A DNA stretch of 64,000 nt. Source: Meconema thalassinum. Taxonomy: Eukaryota > Arthropoda > Insecta > Orthoptera > Tettigoniidae. Under the pieces are notes generated by a model, which saw only the letters and a program-made list of their open reading frames with translations, was not told the origin of the DNA and did not search any database. Each line of letters starts with the position of its first letter. The first letter of the stretch is position 1. The translations under genes and the position numbers were made by a program. The stretch spans positions 1,507,676,545-1,507,740,544 of the forward strand of contig OX336388.2 of NCBI GenBank assembly GCA_946902985.2, read 5' to 3'. Below, piece by piece: positions 21,835 to 34,955 of the stretch.

Positions 21835-24697
21835 ATCTTTAATTACATTTCGAGTTATTGTAACGTTCTATAAACCACTAGTTGAACTCTGGCCGTCTTA
21901 CCTCACTATCAGAAAGCCCATTCTGATTCAAAATCGTGTTTAATACTGCACCCTTTTGAAGAAATAATACATGGTCATACTTCGCCTAGCTCAGTGGATT
22001 CGGGGGTTGTTCGTCCATTCCCTCGATATGACACATGTATTTAGGATCTTAAGCAACAGGTCAACACTTCAAAAATAAACTCAAAAATCTAAACACAAAA
22101 CATATTTATTTGTAACTAAATATGACGCTACATGCACAAAAACATCAAATATATTAACACAAAAATCAAACACTTGTCCTAATGAACAAGTAATATTCAT
22201 AAAAGTACAATAACTCATAATAAAATGGTTCCAACTTAACCTACAATCTCAATTTTCACTTCCATAGGGTTCTTTTCCACTGATGTTTGCTCTGAGTTCA
22301 AAACGACTCCGTAAAATCTTTGACAAGTTTATCAATTTATTTAAAGTTAATTAACTTCTCTTCTCTAGCATTGGGTTATTCTCCTATTGTGTAACCTGCA
22401 TTTATCTTTACATAAAATCCCAATAACAATTTCAACCAAGTTCACTTGGCTCAAAAATTATCTCTCCCTTTCTCTTTAATCCTGCCTTCCTTGGGACGGT
22501 CGTGTGGTCCTTAAGTACACAAATTACTGAATTACTCAAATAAATAAAATTCCCTGAATTACTTATATTTGCGTTTTACATAAGAACATCTTTGTTTCGA
22601 TATGTCACACATGGGATTTTAGTTATTTTAGGACGGTAATTCCTAATTTAACGACATCTGAAAATAAATATTATTAGCAAGGGAATCTTCTCATTAGGTC
22701 ACGAGATCAAATCTCCGTGCCACTTCTAAATGTATTACAAGTTCATTAACATTGGTGTGTTGACAAAATAAACATCTGGTCTGGCCCAAACAATATCTTG
22801 GTCGGCGACCCATCTCTTAATGTGTTGAGCTCTTGACAAGATTTATGGCCCGAGACACGCTGTCTGCCTCGGTGATACTGGGATTTCACGGCTGGCTGCA
22901 CTCCTACATTCATATGTTTCTTTTCACGAAAAGCTTTAAAATTTAGCCCCTAAGCATTACATTAACGTGGCTATCATATCTGCCAATATTTATATCACGC
23001 AGGTAAGGTAGTTAATATATGAGGATCCACGTTGTTTGAGGGACGAATTTTTTTATAAGGGGCGTTCAACTTTATTTGGCCCATGACTCACGTGTAATCC
23101 ACTCCTAGGTATGACCCATATTCGGAGGACTCCACGATACATATTCTGGAGAGGGAATATTTAACCTCTGCCCTCCACATTCTTGCATCCTACAGAGCGG
23201 AATTGCATTCTGACCTATGTGCACAATTATAACAACAATATTGCTCCCATCTGACGATACCTTTACATTCATTCCACTCAACTACAGACAACTACTCCCA
23301 TAATTAATCCTTCCTAGCATTATTTATAGCAATCATTTGATTCTATAAATTACTTTCGCTTTTTTCAGCGTATCATATCAATATTTCCTGTAAAGCTTTT
23401 CGAGAAGAATTTCTTATTTCCAAACCGTTCTTACTTTCCCTTTGTTACCATAACTTCACAATTATTTCTCAACACAAAATTAACTTTGAACAAACTATTC
23501 AACAATTTCTATTTCTTAGCTTGAAAGATTTCTACTCTTGGCATTATTTACTCTGAATATAACAATTCAACAATTATTTCTTTACATTAAGTTTCTACTT
23601 ATTCCTTGATATTAGAGTGTACCAACCCTATGTTGGTTTACATACATTTATTACACTACAGCGTACAAACCCACTGCTGGTTATCATGCTTACATACAGT
23701 GTACTAACCCACTGACGGGTTTAATTAAATATTTTACATATAATTATTCCACTTGCTATCGTTCGGATCCGTTTATTCCCATTGCACATTTTTACTTAAC
23801 AATTCCTATCCTTTGAAGGTGTGACATAATCAAACTGTTTAAAGCCGGACGACCTCCAAAATACCCACATAATCAAAGGCGGTACTTACATCTTTTCCGG
23901 TGGTCTGGACCAATGGTTTGTGGGAACTGGTTTGCCCACCATCTGTAATTTTACTCGGTCATCTCCAACACGGAGGCACTTTTTGCACAAAACTTTACTT
24001 TGCATATTTTAAAATCACTTACCCTTCCTGTCACAGGGTGGTTTACCATACTAAACACATTAATACACTTACAAACAAACGATAAGATGTATATAAACAC
24101 TTGAACAATTATTATTTTACACTTTGATTTCACCAATAAACATGGATTAATGCCTTTCCTTTAACACTTGTGATTTAACTTTCATCACACGTTTTCTTTT
24201 CCTTTTGTCTCCTCCAAGAAATGTAGGTTTTGACGGAGATCTATCCTGAACCTAATCACTTGCTTGAAAGGTATTGAAAGTCTCGAGAATCCTGTGATTT
24301 AACCTCGACCTTTCTTGTAGACCACTGAAAGTCTCTGATCCCCTACCCGTTCCCTTCTCTGCTCACTTCGGATAGCCTATTTCAATGTCTACTTCGATCC
24401 CTATCGTCTCTGAATATGCTGTACTGGCACGATAATGTCTTGAAAGGCTACGATACTGTACTAATGCCGTCTGTCTCTTTAGACACGTTTTCCTAGAGTC
24501 GCCGTCTATGTTTGACCTAGCGCTCATTATTAAGTTACTGTTCACTTGAATTTTTTACCACAGCCTTCCGACTTGCACGAACTAAGGTTCTCTTAACTGA
24601 CCTCTTTATTCTAACTTCCTATGCACAGGCAAGTTTAGAATATCGTCTCACGTTCCGACCCAACTCGGTCTAATACGTAGTTTGTTAACTGAATAAC
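21835..24697. other. Long unassigned AT-rich stretch
   Basis: No frame above 62 codons and no repeat shared with the rest of the window. Short AACCC...GGTT hairpin-like words recur at 23614, 23661 and 23700. It may be an unrecognised LTR or DNA element, since it begins where LINE-1 copy 2 breaks off. Confidence 0.45.
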
Positions 24698-24708
24698 ACT
24701 CTCGGTGT

Positions 24709-25279
24709 TCAGGCGGCTTCGGTGGCGTAGTCGGTAGCATGCTGAGCTTCTATGCCCAAGATAGCGGGTTCAAACCTGGCCGAAGCCGTCGGATTTTTAA
24801 GAGCGTTAAAAATCCCTCAGTATGCCTTCCTTCGGAGGGGAAGTAAAGCCGGCGGTCCCATGTCATAGATTCATGGCATGTTAAAGAACCTTCCACTAAT
24901 TACACCTGTGTGAAGCTAAATTGGGTAGTTTAAGAATGTAAACAATTTGTCGCAGCCCCTAAACTTAAGAACCAACCAACCAATGTAAAAAACGCTCTTA
25001 GGTTTCTACGTTCGTTGCCAAGAGCCGACTGCGGTGGCGTCTAGTAGCTAAGTTCGGAACTTGGCCTAGTAGTCGTTGATGGTGGCGCTTGGCGGCAGAA
25101 GTAGGAACTATTTGAAAAATTCTAAGTTGCAGTCTGTACTTAAATTTAAAAAAACAGATAACTTACACTAATACAGTCATCACAATTAACACCGAGTATC
25201 AGGCAAATTCTACACACACCCAAAGTACACGGGGCTACATGACCGCATTGTCGCAGTCCCTAAACTTAAGAACCAACCA
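24709..25279 (+). mobile_element. SINE family D, complete (D1)
   Basis: 571 bp bounded by ACTCTCGGTGT at 24698-24708 and 25280-25290. Head GGCGTAGTCGGTAGCATGCT with box B GCGGGTTCAAACC; body with TTCGGAGGGGAAGTAAAGCC; an unpaired internal insertion at 24943-24981; a second body half with GCCAAGAGCCGACTGCGGTG; tail shared with family C, ending TAAACTTAAGAACCAACC. Confidence 0.9.
24943..24981 (+). mobile_element. 39-bp SINE D tail inserted inside SINE D1
   Basis: Matches only the final ~36 bases of the SINE D tail and is flanked by AATGTAAA at 24935-24942 and 24982-24989. Absent at the same point in the copies at 51.8 and 56.0 kb. This looks like an extremely 5'-truncated insertion. Confidence 0.75.
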
Positions 25280-25290
25280 ACTCTCGGTGT

Positions 25291-26535
25291 GCATGAAGTA
25301 CTAACGATTCCTATCACCGTATACCTTCACTGAAGTCCTGTAGACTGACTTCTTTCGATATAGTCTGGCAACCCACCGGGTTCCGTAAACTGGCTAATCA
25401 CTGATGCAGCACCTCTCCACGGAGTTTCACTGAAATTTCACGCAGCACGACCACTACAAGGTCCTTTTAAGGCTGCATGCTTCTGTCTCGTCCGACAGGC
25501 TATTTTTTAAATCTGGCCAAATGCAGGGCGTTTCCTCCCACTTTAATACTAACTTCCACAATAATAGTCCTATCAGCTTATAAAATTTATTTCCATACTC
25601 CTTAGAGTGTCTAAGTTCCAAAATTATTCTCAAATCCAAAAATCGATCATACATTTAATTGATAATAATTTCCAAAACGGTTTGGCTTCACGTGGCCGTG
25701 GATTCATTACTCAAATACATCCGCGGTATTCCTACGCTTGGACGGAATGGCGTAATGCTGATTTGACAGTTCTTTTCTGTAGAATAATTAGAGGATTTTA
25801 TACTGCTTAAAATTCTCATTCCAATTATCCACCCTTCTAACGTTCTCTGATGTTTATAATTTTGCATCTTTCTTGAAAACCTAGAAATTGCACCACTGTT
25901 TTGGCCACTCCTACTGCTGATATGAGGAGAATATTCAATCGTCAGCATTTAATCGGGGAAGCCCCTCTCTGCTTGTAGACCTTGTTATCGAAAATAGTTC
26001 CTTGCAACATTGCGCTATGTGAATCACGGGATTGATTACCACGACTCACGATGCCATGCCATCATCTCTTGACTCACCGTGCAGCTGCATCGTAAATCAG
26101 ATAGCGTTTGGTGTCCTACCATGACGATATCTGAAGCCTTCTCCAGCGTATAGCTTGGGCTTGTGGTTTCATTATATAAAATAATCTTGTATTCCTTTCT
26201 TAAAAATCACGGGTTCGATCTTTGTACCTGCCCCTAAGGGTACAATACAAATCTATTATTTGTTTCACAAATTTCTGAACATTGTCCATAGTATAAACCA
26301 GGACGTTTAATGGAGAAACTCGTGTGATTTGATGGTCCAAGACTGCGAAACATACGCTATAAATATGTCTGAAATTATAAAGAAACACAGTAATGATCAC
26401 AAAAGTCACCAACAACTACTCACCAACAGTATTGGAATTTTCTGTGAAATTTGTATTTACGATGTTTTGGTAATATGTGCCAAATCGTTATTAGCTTAAT
26501 ATGCTCCCGCATTCAATTCTGATGTCAACTTATCC
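25291..26535. other. Unassigned stretch
   Basis: Continues the host sequence of SINE D1. No gene or known repeat. Confidence 0.5.
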
Positions 26536-26920
26536 GACCACCTCATGGTGTAATGGCTAGCGTTAATGGCTGTCAGATCGCAGATCTGGGTTCAATTTTG
26601 GGTTCTGCTAGCAAATTTTAATTCTGGAACGAGGTACATTCAGCCTCGTATGGCAGAACTGAGAATGTTTCGATTTCCACCTCAGCCATCCTGAAAGTGA
26701 GTTTCCTTGGTTTCCCCACTGCTGATCCAGGTAAACGCTAGGATTGTTCCAAACCTAACGCCACGGCCACCTCGTTTCCAACCCTATACCCCAATTTAAA
26801 AATACACTCATTAATACAGCCTTCACAATAGCACAGCTTATCACACAAATTTCACACACACACAAATACACGGGTCTATATGAATACGATGTCGCAGTCC
26901 CTAAAGTAAGCAACAACTAC
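26536..26920 (+). mobile_element. SINE family C, near complete
   Basis: Head TGGTGTAATGGCTAGCGTTA, box B-like GGGTTCAATTTT; core and body; tail CACAATAGCACAGCTTATCA, ending GTCGCAGTCCCTAAAG. This copy keeps the tail words shared with family D. Confidence 0.82.
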
Positions 26921-27044
26921 AAAATAAGGTATACAGGTGCGTGGCCATGCATGTTATGCCGTTAGTCATGCACTACGACTTCGATAGGGAGCTGCTGCAA
27001 GTTTGGATATCGGTGATTCGTATGCCGGCTTCAACAACGTCCCT

Positions 27045-27270
27045 CCTAAGTGGGATTTTCCCTGGAATTTTCCACTATCTCTCTAGGAAAATACAGGGAT
27101 GATGCCTGTGGCACCTTCCGGATCCGACCGTAATAAGTACACTAACACATCTTACTACAGTCACCACAGAAACGTTGGTCATCAGTGAAATGAAAACATG
27201 CACACCCAAGCACGCGGAGCTGATCATCAACATGTGGAGCCCAAAAATGAATGACAAAAGCAACAATGTC
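27045..27270 (+). mobile_element. SINE family C, 5'-truncated
   Basis: The body (GGATTTTCCCTGGAATTTTC) and tail (CACACCCAAGCACGCGGAG) are recognisable. There is no head. Confidence 0.65.
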
Positions 27271-27298
27271 ACTAAACTAATGTACTCTTGATTTTATA

Positions 27299-27692
27299 GA
27301 GCACCTCGTGGTGTAGAGGCTACCATTATTGACTATCACCCCGGAGGTTTGGGTTCGATGTCCAGTTGTGGCAAGTAATTTAATTCTGATCTGAGGGTTG
27401 GAGCGAGATACACTTAGCCTCCACCTACTGAGGCCAAACTGAGAAGAGGTGGGTTTATTCCTACCTCAGTAACTCGGGAAATGGATTTCCGTGGTTTCCC
27501 ACTTCCACTCCAAACAAACGCTGGGATGGTTCTTAACCTAGGACCACGGTCACCTCGTTCCCAAACCTCACCCGATTTACAAATACACACACTACTACAA
27601 ACACAGCTCATCGGACACATTCTACAGACTCCCAAATACAAGGGGATAAATGACCACGATGTCCAGTACTTTTAAATGAAACAACAACACCA
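27299..27692 (+). mobile_element. SINE family C, complete
   Basis: Head CACCTCGTGGTGTAGAGGCT, box B GGGTTCGATGTCC, core, body GGATTTCCGTGGTTTCCCAC, tail with ACACACTACTACAAACACAG and terminal AACAACAACACC. The two overlapping ~70-codon frames are shadows. Confidence 0.85.
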
Positions 27693-27972
27693 ACCTTGCT
27701 GCTCTAATCGATGCACAGTACTGAACGGAGTGTGTAGCGTGCATTGCTAGCTAAAGTGACCTACTTACACTACCTATTCATCAGTAATGTGTCACTGTGG
27801 TGATTGGTTGTCTTGTCTGCATTTCACGTTGAACGATGTTAATTCGTGGATTGTTTGAAATGAGGCACATTTCTACCAGTACTTCATCATTGTGTCCCCA
27901 CTCACATGCTGCCTGGCTAGTACACAAGTTCTAGTCCGTAGTGCACTATAATAATAATAATAATAATAATAA

Positions 27973-28146
27973 TCCTCATTTCTCTACTAGAAAGCGCTAT
28001 TGTGTTCAAGGAGATTAGATATCTAACATCTAACCTCCTTGACTTTCATAGTCAAGGAACTAAGAAATTCGACATGCAAGCTACCCTCTGGGTGTCAAAT
28101 AGCAAAGCTTGCACCAGGCACCCGAGGCCATACGATATTATTATTA
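27973..28146 (+). mobile_element. SINE family G, 3' half
   Basis: Matches 9290-9445 (ATTTCTCTACTAGAAAGCGC to GGCCATACGATATT) and lies between two (AAT)n runs. The tRNA-like head is missing. Confidence 0.78.
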
Positions 28147-28272
28147 TAGTTCACTCATCAGCGGGGTCTGCATTAGAAGAGCACACATGTTTGAGTATAG
28201 CAGAACAGTGAACTTCAATGTCACTCCCTCTTTATTTGTTGATATCTCGTCAAAAGTCAACAATATTTCTAG

Positions 28273-28420
28273 GTTTATGCCGTGTCTTGTGTGGGGTTTC
28301 TCGAAGGAACAACAGCGTAGGCTAATCAGCGTGCTCTTGGAGTCCGTGTCCGGATCCCCACAGGAGTAGCGAACTGTGCATTACCTCCCTTCTAGAATAA
28401 TAATAATAATAATAATAATC

Positions 28421-28462
<42 letters not shown>

Positions 28463-28499
28463 TTCATAAGCGAAACCCCACACAAGACACGGCATAAAC
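28273..28499. repeat. 28-bp perfect inverted repeat around an (AAT)n tract
   Basis: Arms 28273-28300 and 28472-28499 are exact reverse complements (arm begins GTTTATGCCGTGTCTTG). The 171-bp spacer includes (AAT)n. Confidence 0.88.
28395..28461. repeat. (AAT)n microsatellite
   Basis: About 21 repeats with one CAT interruption. A shorter run lies at 27949-27972. Confidence 0.9.
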
Positions 28500-29071
28500 G
28501 TATAAAAATTGCTGAGATTTAATTCTCAGTGGCAGTGAAAGCCAATTATACCATCTATTTGATGGCTTATTGTTTGAGCGATGTAGACTCCGTTCTCGTG
28601 CAACTGCTAACATTTCCACTGGTTTCAAGCAATAAGCTGAGTTTATATTCAGTTCCATCCCGACCATTCACTACCAATCACAGTTCTACTCTTCGTTCTA
28701 CTCCAAGCGAATGTCGGGACGGTACCTTCTAATAGACCACCTCTTCCAACTCTTTGCCCACCTTCATTCATTTCATCTCTCATCAATTACTCCCATAAGA
28801 ATTAAAATTAGAACATTAAAATTATTTTTGAATTTACAATACTCTCTGTGCCGAATATGTAATAGTCAGAGGTTGGGCCGAGAGTATTCTCTATTGAAAA
28901 CATCACGTGACGCTTGTGATAATTATTAGTTTCAGTGATTCCCTAGTAACCTTATGCAAAAATCCTGCTCAGTATGATCAATAAATCACAACGTAAAATT
29001 TGAAAAATACAGGTCACAGAACCTTCTAATAATTCCAATAGTATTAATTGGCATACACAATTATCGAAACA
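28500..29071. other. Unassigned stretch
   Basis: Nothing recognised before LINE-1 copy 3 begins. Confidence 0.5.
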
Positions 29072-31208
29072 CTAATACATATAAGGGAAAAGAGATTGAG
29101 AACCATGTAATGGAAAGGGAAGAGGAAATTGATGAGGATGCGAAAGGAGATTTAATATTGAGATCGGAATTTGACAGAGCATTGGAAGACATAAGCAGGA
29201 ACAAAGCACCAGGCATAGATGATATACCGATTGAGTTGCTACGCTACATGGGTGATGGTGGTCTGGTCAGGTTATTTCACTTGGTGTTGTACCCGATACC
29301 TAGTTGAGGCTATCGGCTACGCCAGCAGACATTAAGCCGTAGTTGAGATTATAGGAAGAGTTGTGAAAAGATAGCGCTCAGATCGAGTCAAGATGAATGT
29401 CAAGATGACGTAGAAGGTCTAGGATTAAGAAGGCTCTGACCGCAGTCAAGCAGATGGAATTATGGATAGAATTATGAAGCTATATTAAGATCTATATGGA
29501 ACATGGTATTTAAACATCTCAGAAGAGGAGATATAACAAGCATTATATATGGTAATTATTTGAAGGAAGTCAGATAACCCTTAAGTTATTTTATAACTTA
29601 ATAGCCGAGATGATCGGGGTTCGAGGTTATATTTGTGACGCAAGACCACAGAGGTGGGGAGAACGTCACGTGACTGCGCCAGGCAGGTAAGGGTCATTGC
29701 AGTCCAGAGGAAGTCAGTCTAGCTCAGTGAGCCAAGCAGTCAAGATCTGTTAGCAAGAGAGTCCAGTACAGCGAGCAACGCAGTCGAATTCAGAGAGCGG
29801 GCAGTGTAGGACATATGCCGAGCGTATGGAAAGGTCGCGCAGCGCACAGCTTTTGTCACGGAAAGTGAAAGCGACAGTTTTAACTTCACCAAGCAGCGAA
29901 CGAAAAGTAGGTCAGTGAGCCGGGCGGACACCAGCAGTGGGCAGCGTGGAGACCGGTTACATAACCAGCTGTACGGGCCAAGCAGGCAGGAGAAGGCCGG
30001 AGTTTAGAACGGTACGGTAAAACGAGTTGGAGAACTTTATTCCAAGCTGCATTTTGGAAACGCAGAACAGCATAGTAGAGCGACATGGCGAGGCCAGCTT
30101 TAGGCGGAGATTATTATAGCATTGCAGTATAGCCGAGCGGGTTATTTCCCATTTTATACGCAAGCATTATGACAGAAGCTGAACTTTATTACAACATTGA
30201 GTTGGAACGTTTATCCAGCATTTGAATTATAAAGGCAGATAGTTACGAGATACTGCAACTGTGAACTTCGAATGAACATAGTTTTTCAATGACATTACGA
30301 CTATGCATTTCATAACGCATTCCAAGTAACATTAACGATTATAGGCAAACAAAATGTTTTAAGCATATGCACTTAGGAACATTAGCTCGTGCATTAATGC
30401 AATTATTTCTTATGAAGTATTATGAATTACCGAGTATGAACACAGCTACAGGGTGTTTCATAAACTTAAACACTCTCATATAAAATTTTATTTTTCTGAA
30501 AGTGAGACTTTACAGTTATTGGAGATTGAACTTTTAACACTCAAACCGAACATTGTATGCAACAGTGGCGTAACGTAGAAGAGGAATAGGGGGTCCGCTG
30601 TTTCTATGAACTTTTTCGTGAGGATTTGGACAATATCCGCTATGGATAACCAAAAATTCATCATGTCGGAGTAAACGCAGACAGAGACGCGATGGCACCA
30701 CGGAGCGATGGATTCGATTCCTGACGAGAAGGAGGTCTACCAGCTGATTCACTTGGGATTCGAAGGCAATCGTCATTGCATGGGTGGAATGATATTAACG
30801 CCGATCTTTCGAGAAATTCATTACATAGGGAAAATCGACGATCTTTGAAATTTAATAACAGCTGATTATGAGAAGGTACTGTAAGAGTTATAACTTCCTG
30901 ATACGATTATTTTCATGAATACTGGGCACACATGTATATTTTTCTAATAGGAGTAATCCAGTAAGGATAGTTTTCATGAATAGTTTTTTTTTGTGTGACG
31001 AGTATTTCGAACACGTGATCTGCAATTGATTATCTAAATCACTTCGTCAGTTCATTGCATACTAGCGAGTGTGTATTATTCATCAGTCGGATTGTTTGGA
31101 GATATTAAGATGTTATTCACTTTAGTGAATGAATATCGCTTTTATATGACAACTAGAGACTTGTTGATTCCTATCTGGTACATTCACTCATTTAGTCTTC
31201 GAGATGGG

Positions 31209-31333
31209 GTCTTTCGTATTTATACGATTGTATGGTGGTTACTCATCTTACCCATCGTTCAGGGCACTATCATGTTAGTCGACGGGGCGAGGTCTTTCGT
31301 ATTTATACGATTGTACGGTGGTTACTCATCTTA
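31209..31333. repeat. Short tandem duplication inside the giant LTR-like element
   Basis: A ~42-bp segment starting GTCTTTCGTATTTATACG occurs at 31209 and again at 31292, an 83-bp period with a few substitutions. Confidence 0.75.
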
Positions 31334-32219
31334 CATGCCATTGAGGGACTCATTTTTATCATCCGAGTGTACATGAGATTGTAAGAGAATCAAACAAGGA
31401 ACTACTAGTCACATATCAGTCGAACTTTTGTTAAATAAAGTAAAGATAAATGTCAGCAGGGTTACTTTTGTAATTCTTGTTTGCCAATCCAATATTTTGT
31501 TGCTATACTCTTTTGAGAGTACTTTCAGTTTAACAGCTGGTACAGCTGATGCTTTTGATGATTTTTATAATTGTGTTTGATACCTTTGAGAAGTAGTTAA
31601 AGTAATTGAATCTTGTAAGATGAATCATTAATGGTCAGATTTATTTTAAGGCAGATTAATATTGCAGATTTTGATATGAGAGATTATAGCACATTGGTGT
31701 CTTTCTGTGATGTGAATTATGAGAATTGTAAGAGAATTTATGCTATTTGAAAGCAGATCTTGAATTACTAAGGTAATATTTTTTCAATTGTTTAAGAAGT
31801 TGTCTAGATGTGATCAGAGTAATTACAGTTATTGGAGATTGTGTGCGTTGATAATTTGAAGCCAGTTATATATTTTTTGTAGATCATGCAACATGGTTAA
31901 GCGAAGTTTGTGATAGGCATTTAGTGGAAGTTGCCAAGTGATAGTTGCAATGTAGCTAATGTATTTTGAGGCAGACATGAGGTTGTCGAACCCAGTCTAG
32001 CGTAATTGTTGAGATTCATGCTGTATGTGCTGAATATTTATGGAGTTTTGTGGAATAATTGTGGTATTCAAATGTGATATTTGAAGAAGTGAGGATATAT
32101 AATGTAGTTGTGGATAGTCAGATCCAACGTGATGTCGTGCAGGCAATAATATTTTTTGGCATGATAATTAAATACGAGATATAACTTGGAGTGATAAAAC
32201 TGTAAGACAACGTTCTATA

Positions 32220-32620
32220 ACCCATATTAAACAATTTGTTAGGAAATTAAACAAATAAATAAAGAATAATAAGAGAATAATAATTAATGAAATAATAATC
32301 TGAAATTTAAGCATATTAATGATCTGACCTAATGAAATAAAAATTAGAATGACTAGATGAAATAATAAAAATCTAAATAACCAGAAGAATAAAATTTAAA
32401 TAAATTGATAAATTAAATTTTGGAATAAATCAATGAATTAAATAAATGGATGAATTAAAGTTTGGATAAATAAACTGATTTAAATAAATTAATAGACGAT
32501 GGGATAGATGATGAATAACTGAATAAGAAGGTGATAATTAATTAAAGAAGCTGATGATTAATGAATTTATATGGAATTAAATAAATTTAATTGAGATATA
32601 ATTTGAGAAATTGCAACTTG
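32220..32620. repeat. Extremely AT-rich low-complexity tract
   Basis: Runs of AATAAATTAAT-like words without a fixed period, within the giant LTR-like element. No coding or RNA signal seen. Confidence 0.7.
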
Positions 32621-33437
32621 AGTTGAGGAATTAAACAATTTGTATTGATGATTTAAGACGATTTAGTCTGAATGAGATAATAAGATTGTGTGAATAATAA
32701 GAAAGCATAATGAAGTGATGATAATAATTTTCATTTAAATGATTTAATGGTGATGAGTTAATGATTCTGACAGGAATATGTTGAATTTTGAGATGAGAAT
32801 TAATGTGAGAAATATTTAACTTTGATGATGATGATAAGTATGACCAATGAGCAGTGGATTTTCTGTAATTCATGAACAAGCAATTATTAATGACAATGTA
32901 AATAGTGTAAATTAATTATTCGATGTTTAGGAGCATTTTGCTAACGTATTTAACATTTGAATTATGCCATGCAAGCCATAAAATTACGTGATGCTTAAAA
33001 TATGTGATTATAATGTGTATGTTTAGACAGATTAATATTTTTTTCAAATCCACCTCCATGATGTTAATTAAAGAGAAATTAGGTCTCAGGTATCACAAAT
33101 GTCAGTGACGAAAGACATAGTGCTACAGTGATCCTGAGAACCCAAGAGAACTTTAGAGATTTTTCACGTTTTATGTGGATGTAATATTTTTGATTAGAAA
33201 AGAGATGGTTCGATTTTTGGACAATGACAATTTAACGTTGGCATTCGACCATGCTCTCAGGTAGGATGAATATTTAAAATGTCTGTCTGACTATCAAAGT
33301 GAAATAAATTTGTTTTTATCTTAGTTGTGATCTGATGATGATGTGATTTTCCTTTTTCTTTCCTTGTCTTGATTAAGGCTTAACCGGAAAGGAGGTGGTT
33401 TGCTAGGAATTCAGTTGATGGCGCCCATTTATATTTG

Positions 33438-34955
33438 CATTTTTAGCCTATTTTCAATTTTGAAAAAATAGGCTTATGAGATCACCTTTTGTCCGTGTGT
33501 GTGTGCGTGTGTGTGTGTGTGTGTGATTCGTGTGTGTGTCCCCCCCTAATAAAATCGAAACGGCTGGAGCGATTTCAATGAAACTCGGGAAGTTCATAGC
33601 ACTATTCCCGGCGACCTCGACCGTGCCCTTCAAATTTTGTTATGTCTCTCCAATCCAACATGGCGGCTGTGCGAAATATTTCACTAGCATTCAATATCTC
33701 CGAAACTATTACCGATATCGCCCTGAAATTGTGTACGGTGATAAAGGGCACTACTAGAAGTTCACCTATGAGACTTTCAAAAACCTGGTGACTACAAAAC
33801 CAACATGGCGGCCAAGCGAAGTTGAGATATTTAAATAGACTTTTCTCGCGATTTAACTATCTAAATGTAATGAAACTTGGTACAGCAAATGTTTATACAC
33901 ATTGTAATGCACTGGAGTCTAATTTATTTCAATTGTTTACATAACTTCAAAATGGCGGCTGTGCGAAATATTTCACTGACATTCTATATCTCCGAAACTA
34001 TTACAGATATCACCCTGCAATTTTGTGCGGTGATAAAGGGTACTGATACAGGTATACCTATGTATATTTCATAAACCTGTAAAGTACGAAACGAACATGG
34101 CGACCAAGCGAATTTAAAATATTTTAATAGACTTTTCTCGTGATTTAACTCTCTGAGCGCAGTGAAATGTGGTACAGTAATTGATTTTGCAGATTGTAAT
34201 GCACTGCCATCTAATTTAATTCAATTGCTTACATAACCTCAAGATGGCGGCTGTGCGAAATTTTAAAATTAAGTTTTAATTTCTTGTGTCGTAATCATGC
34301 GATCGAAGTGAAAGTTTGAATAATGAACCTAGGCAATAATTGTCCTTGAATGGTACATAACTCTATGGCCTATACACATAACACTCCTAAATGGTGAGCT
34401 CCCGAAATATTTAGACGGTTCTCAATATCTATGAATCTTTTACAGCAACCAAACTGATTTTTTTAATGTTCATAGAGACTATGAACATATGTTCACCTAT
34501 AGGACTTTCAGGAACTTGGTGAGCACAAATCCAACATGGCGGCGACGCGAAATATAAATATTTAAATGGACGTTTCTCGCGAATTAACTATCCGAGTGCC
34601 GTGAAACTTTGCACGTTAAATGCTTATACAAATGTTGATCCACTGGCATCTAATTTATTTCAATGGTTTGCATTATCACAAGATGGCTGCTGTGCGTAAT
34701 TTTAAAATCTCGTTTTTACTTCTTGTTGTCTAATCATGCGATTGAAGTTTGAATACCACACGTACACAATAATCTTAATGTAATAGTACGAAAATAAAAA
34801 TCCAACCTGGCGACCATCTGAAATATTTAGACGGTTCTCAATATCTACGAATCTGTTACAGCAATTAAACTGAAATTTTGTATGTTGATTGTGGCAGTTA
34901 ACATAAGTAGGATATATGAAAATAGGCTGTATAGTTCTTCACGGAACTACTTGTT
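33438..34955 (-). mobile_element. H element (family H1), full length, nested in the giant LTR
   Basis: Minus-strand counterpart of the copy at 19594-21107, nearly the same length (1518 bp). A 75-codon frame read the same way in both copies differs at only three residues, so the copies are very close. On the plus strand the ATGGCGGC-type motif starts at 33660, 33804, 33952, 34097, 34244, 34391, 34536, 34683 and (as CTGGCG) 34807. Both terminal hairpins and the GT-rich microsatellite are present. Confidence 0.82.

Noticed and set aside
31071..31376. 101-codon frame in the giant LTR-like element as a membrane protein
   Set aside because: Contains an 83-bp tandem duplication and hydrophobicity from AT-rich DNA; no recognisable domain.
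33660..34815. CRISPR array (regular repeats)
   Set aside because: Units are degenerate and continuous at ~146 bp with no unique spacers, in a eukaryotic transposon.
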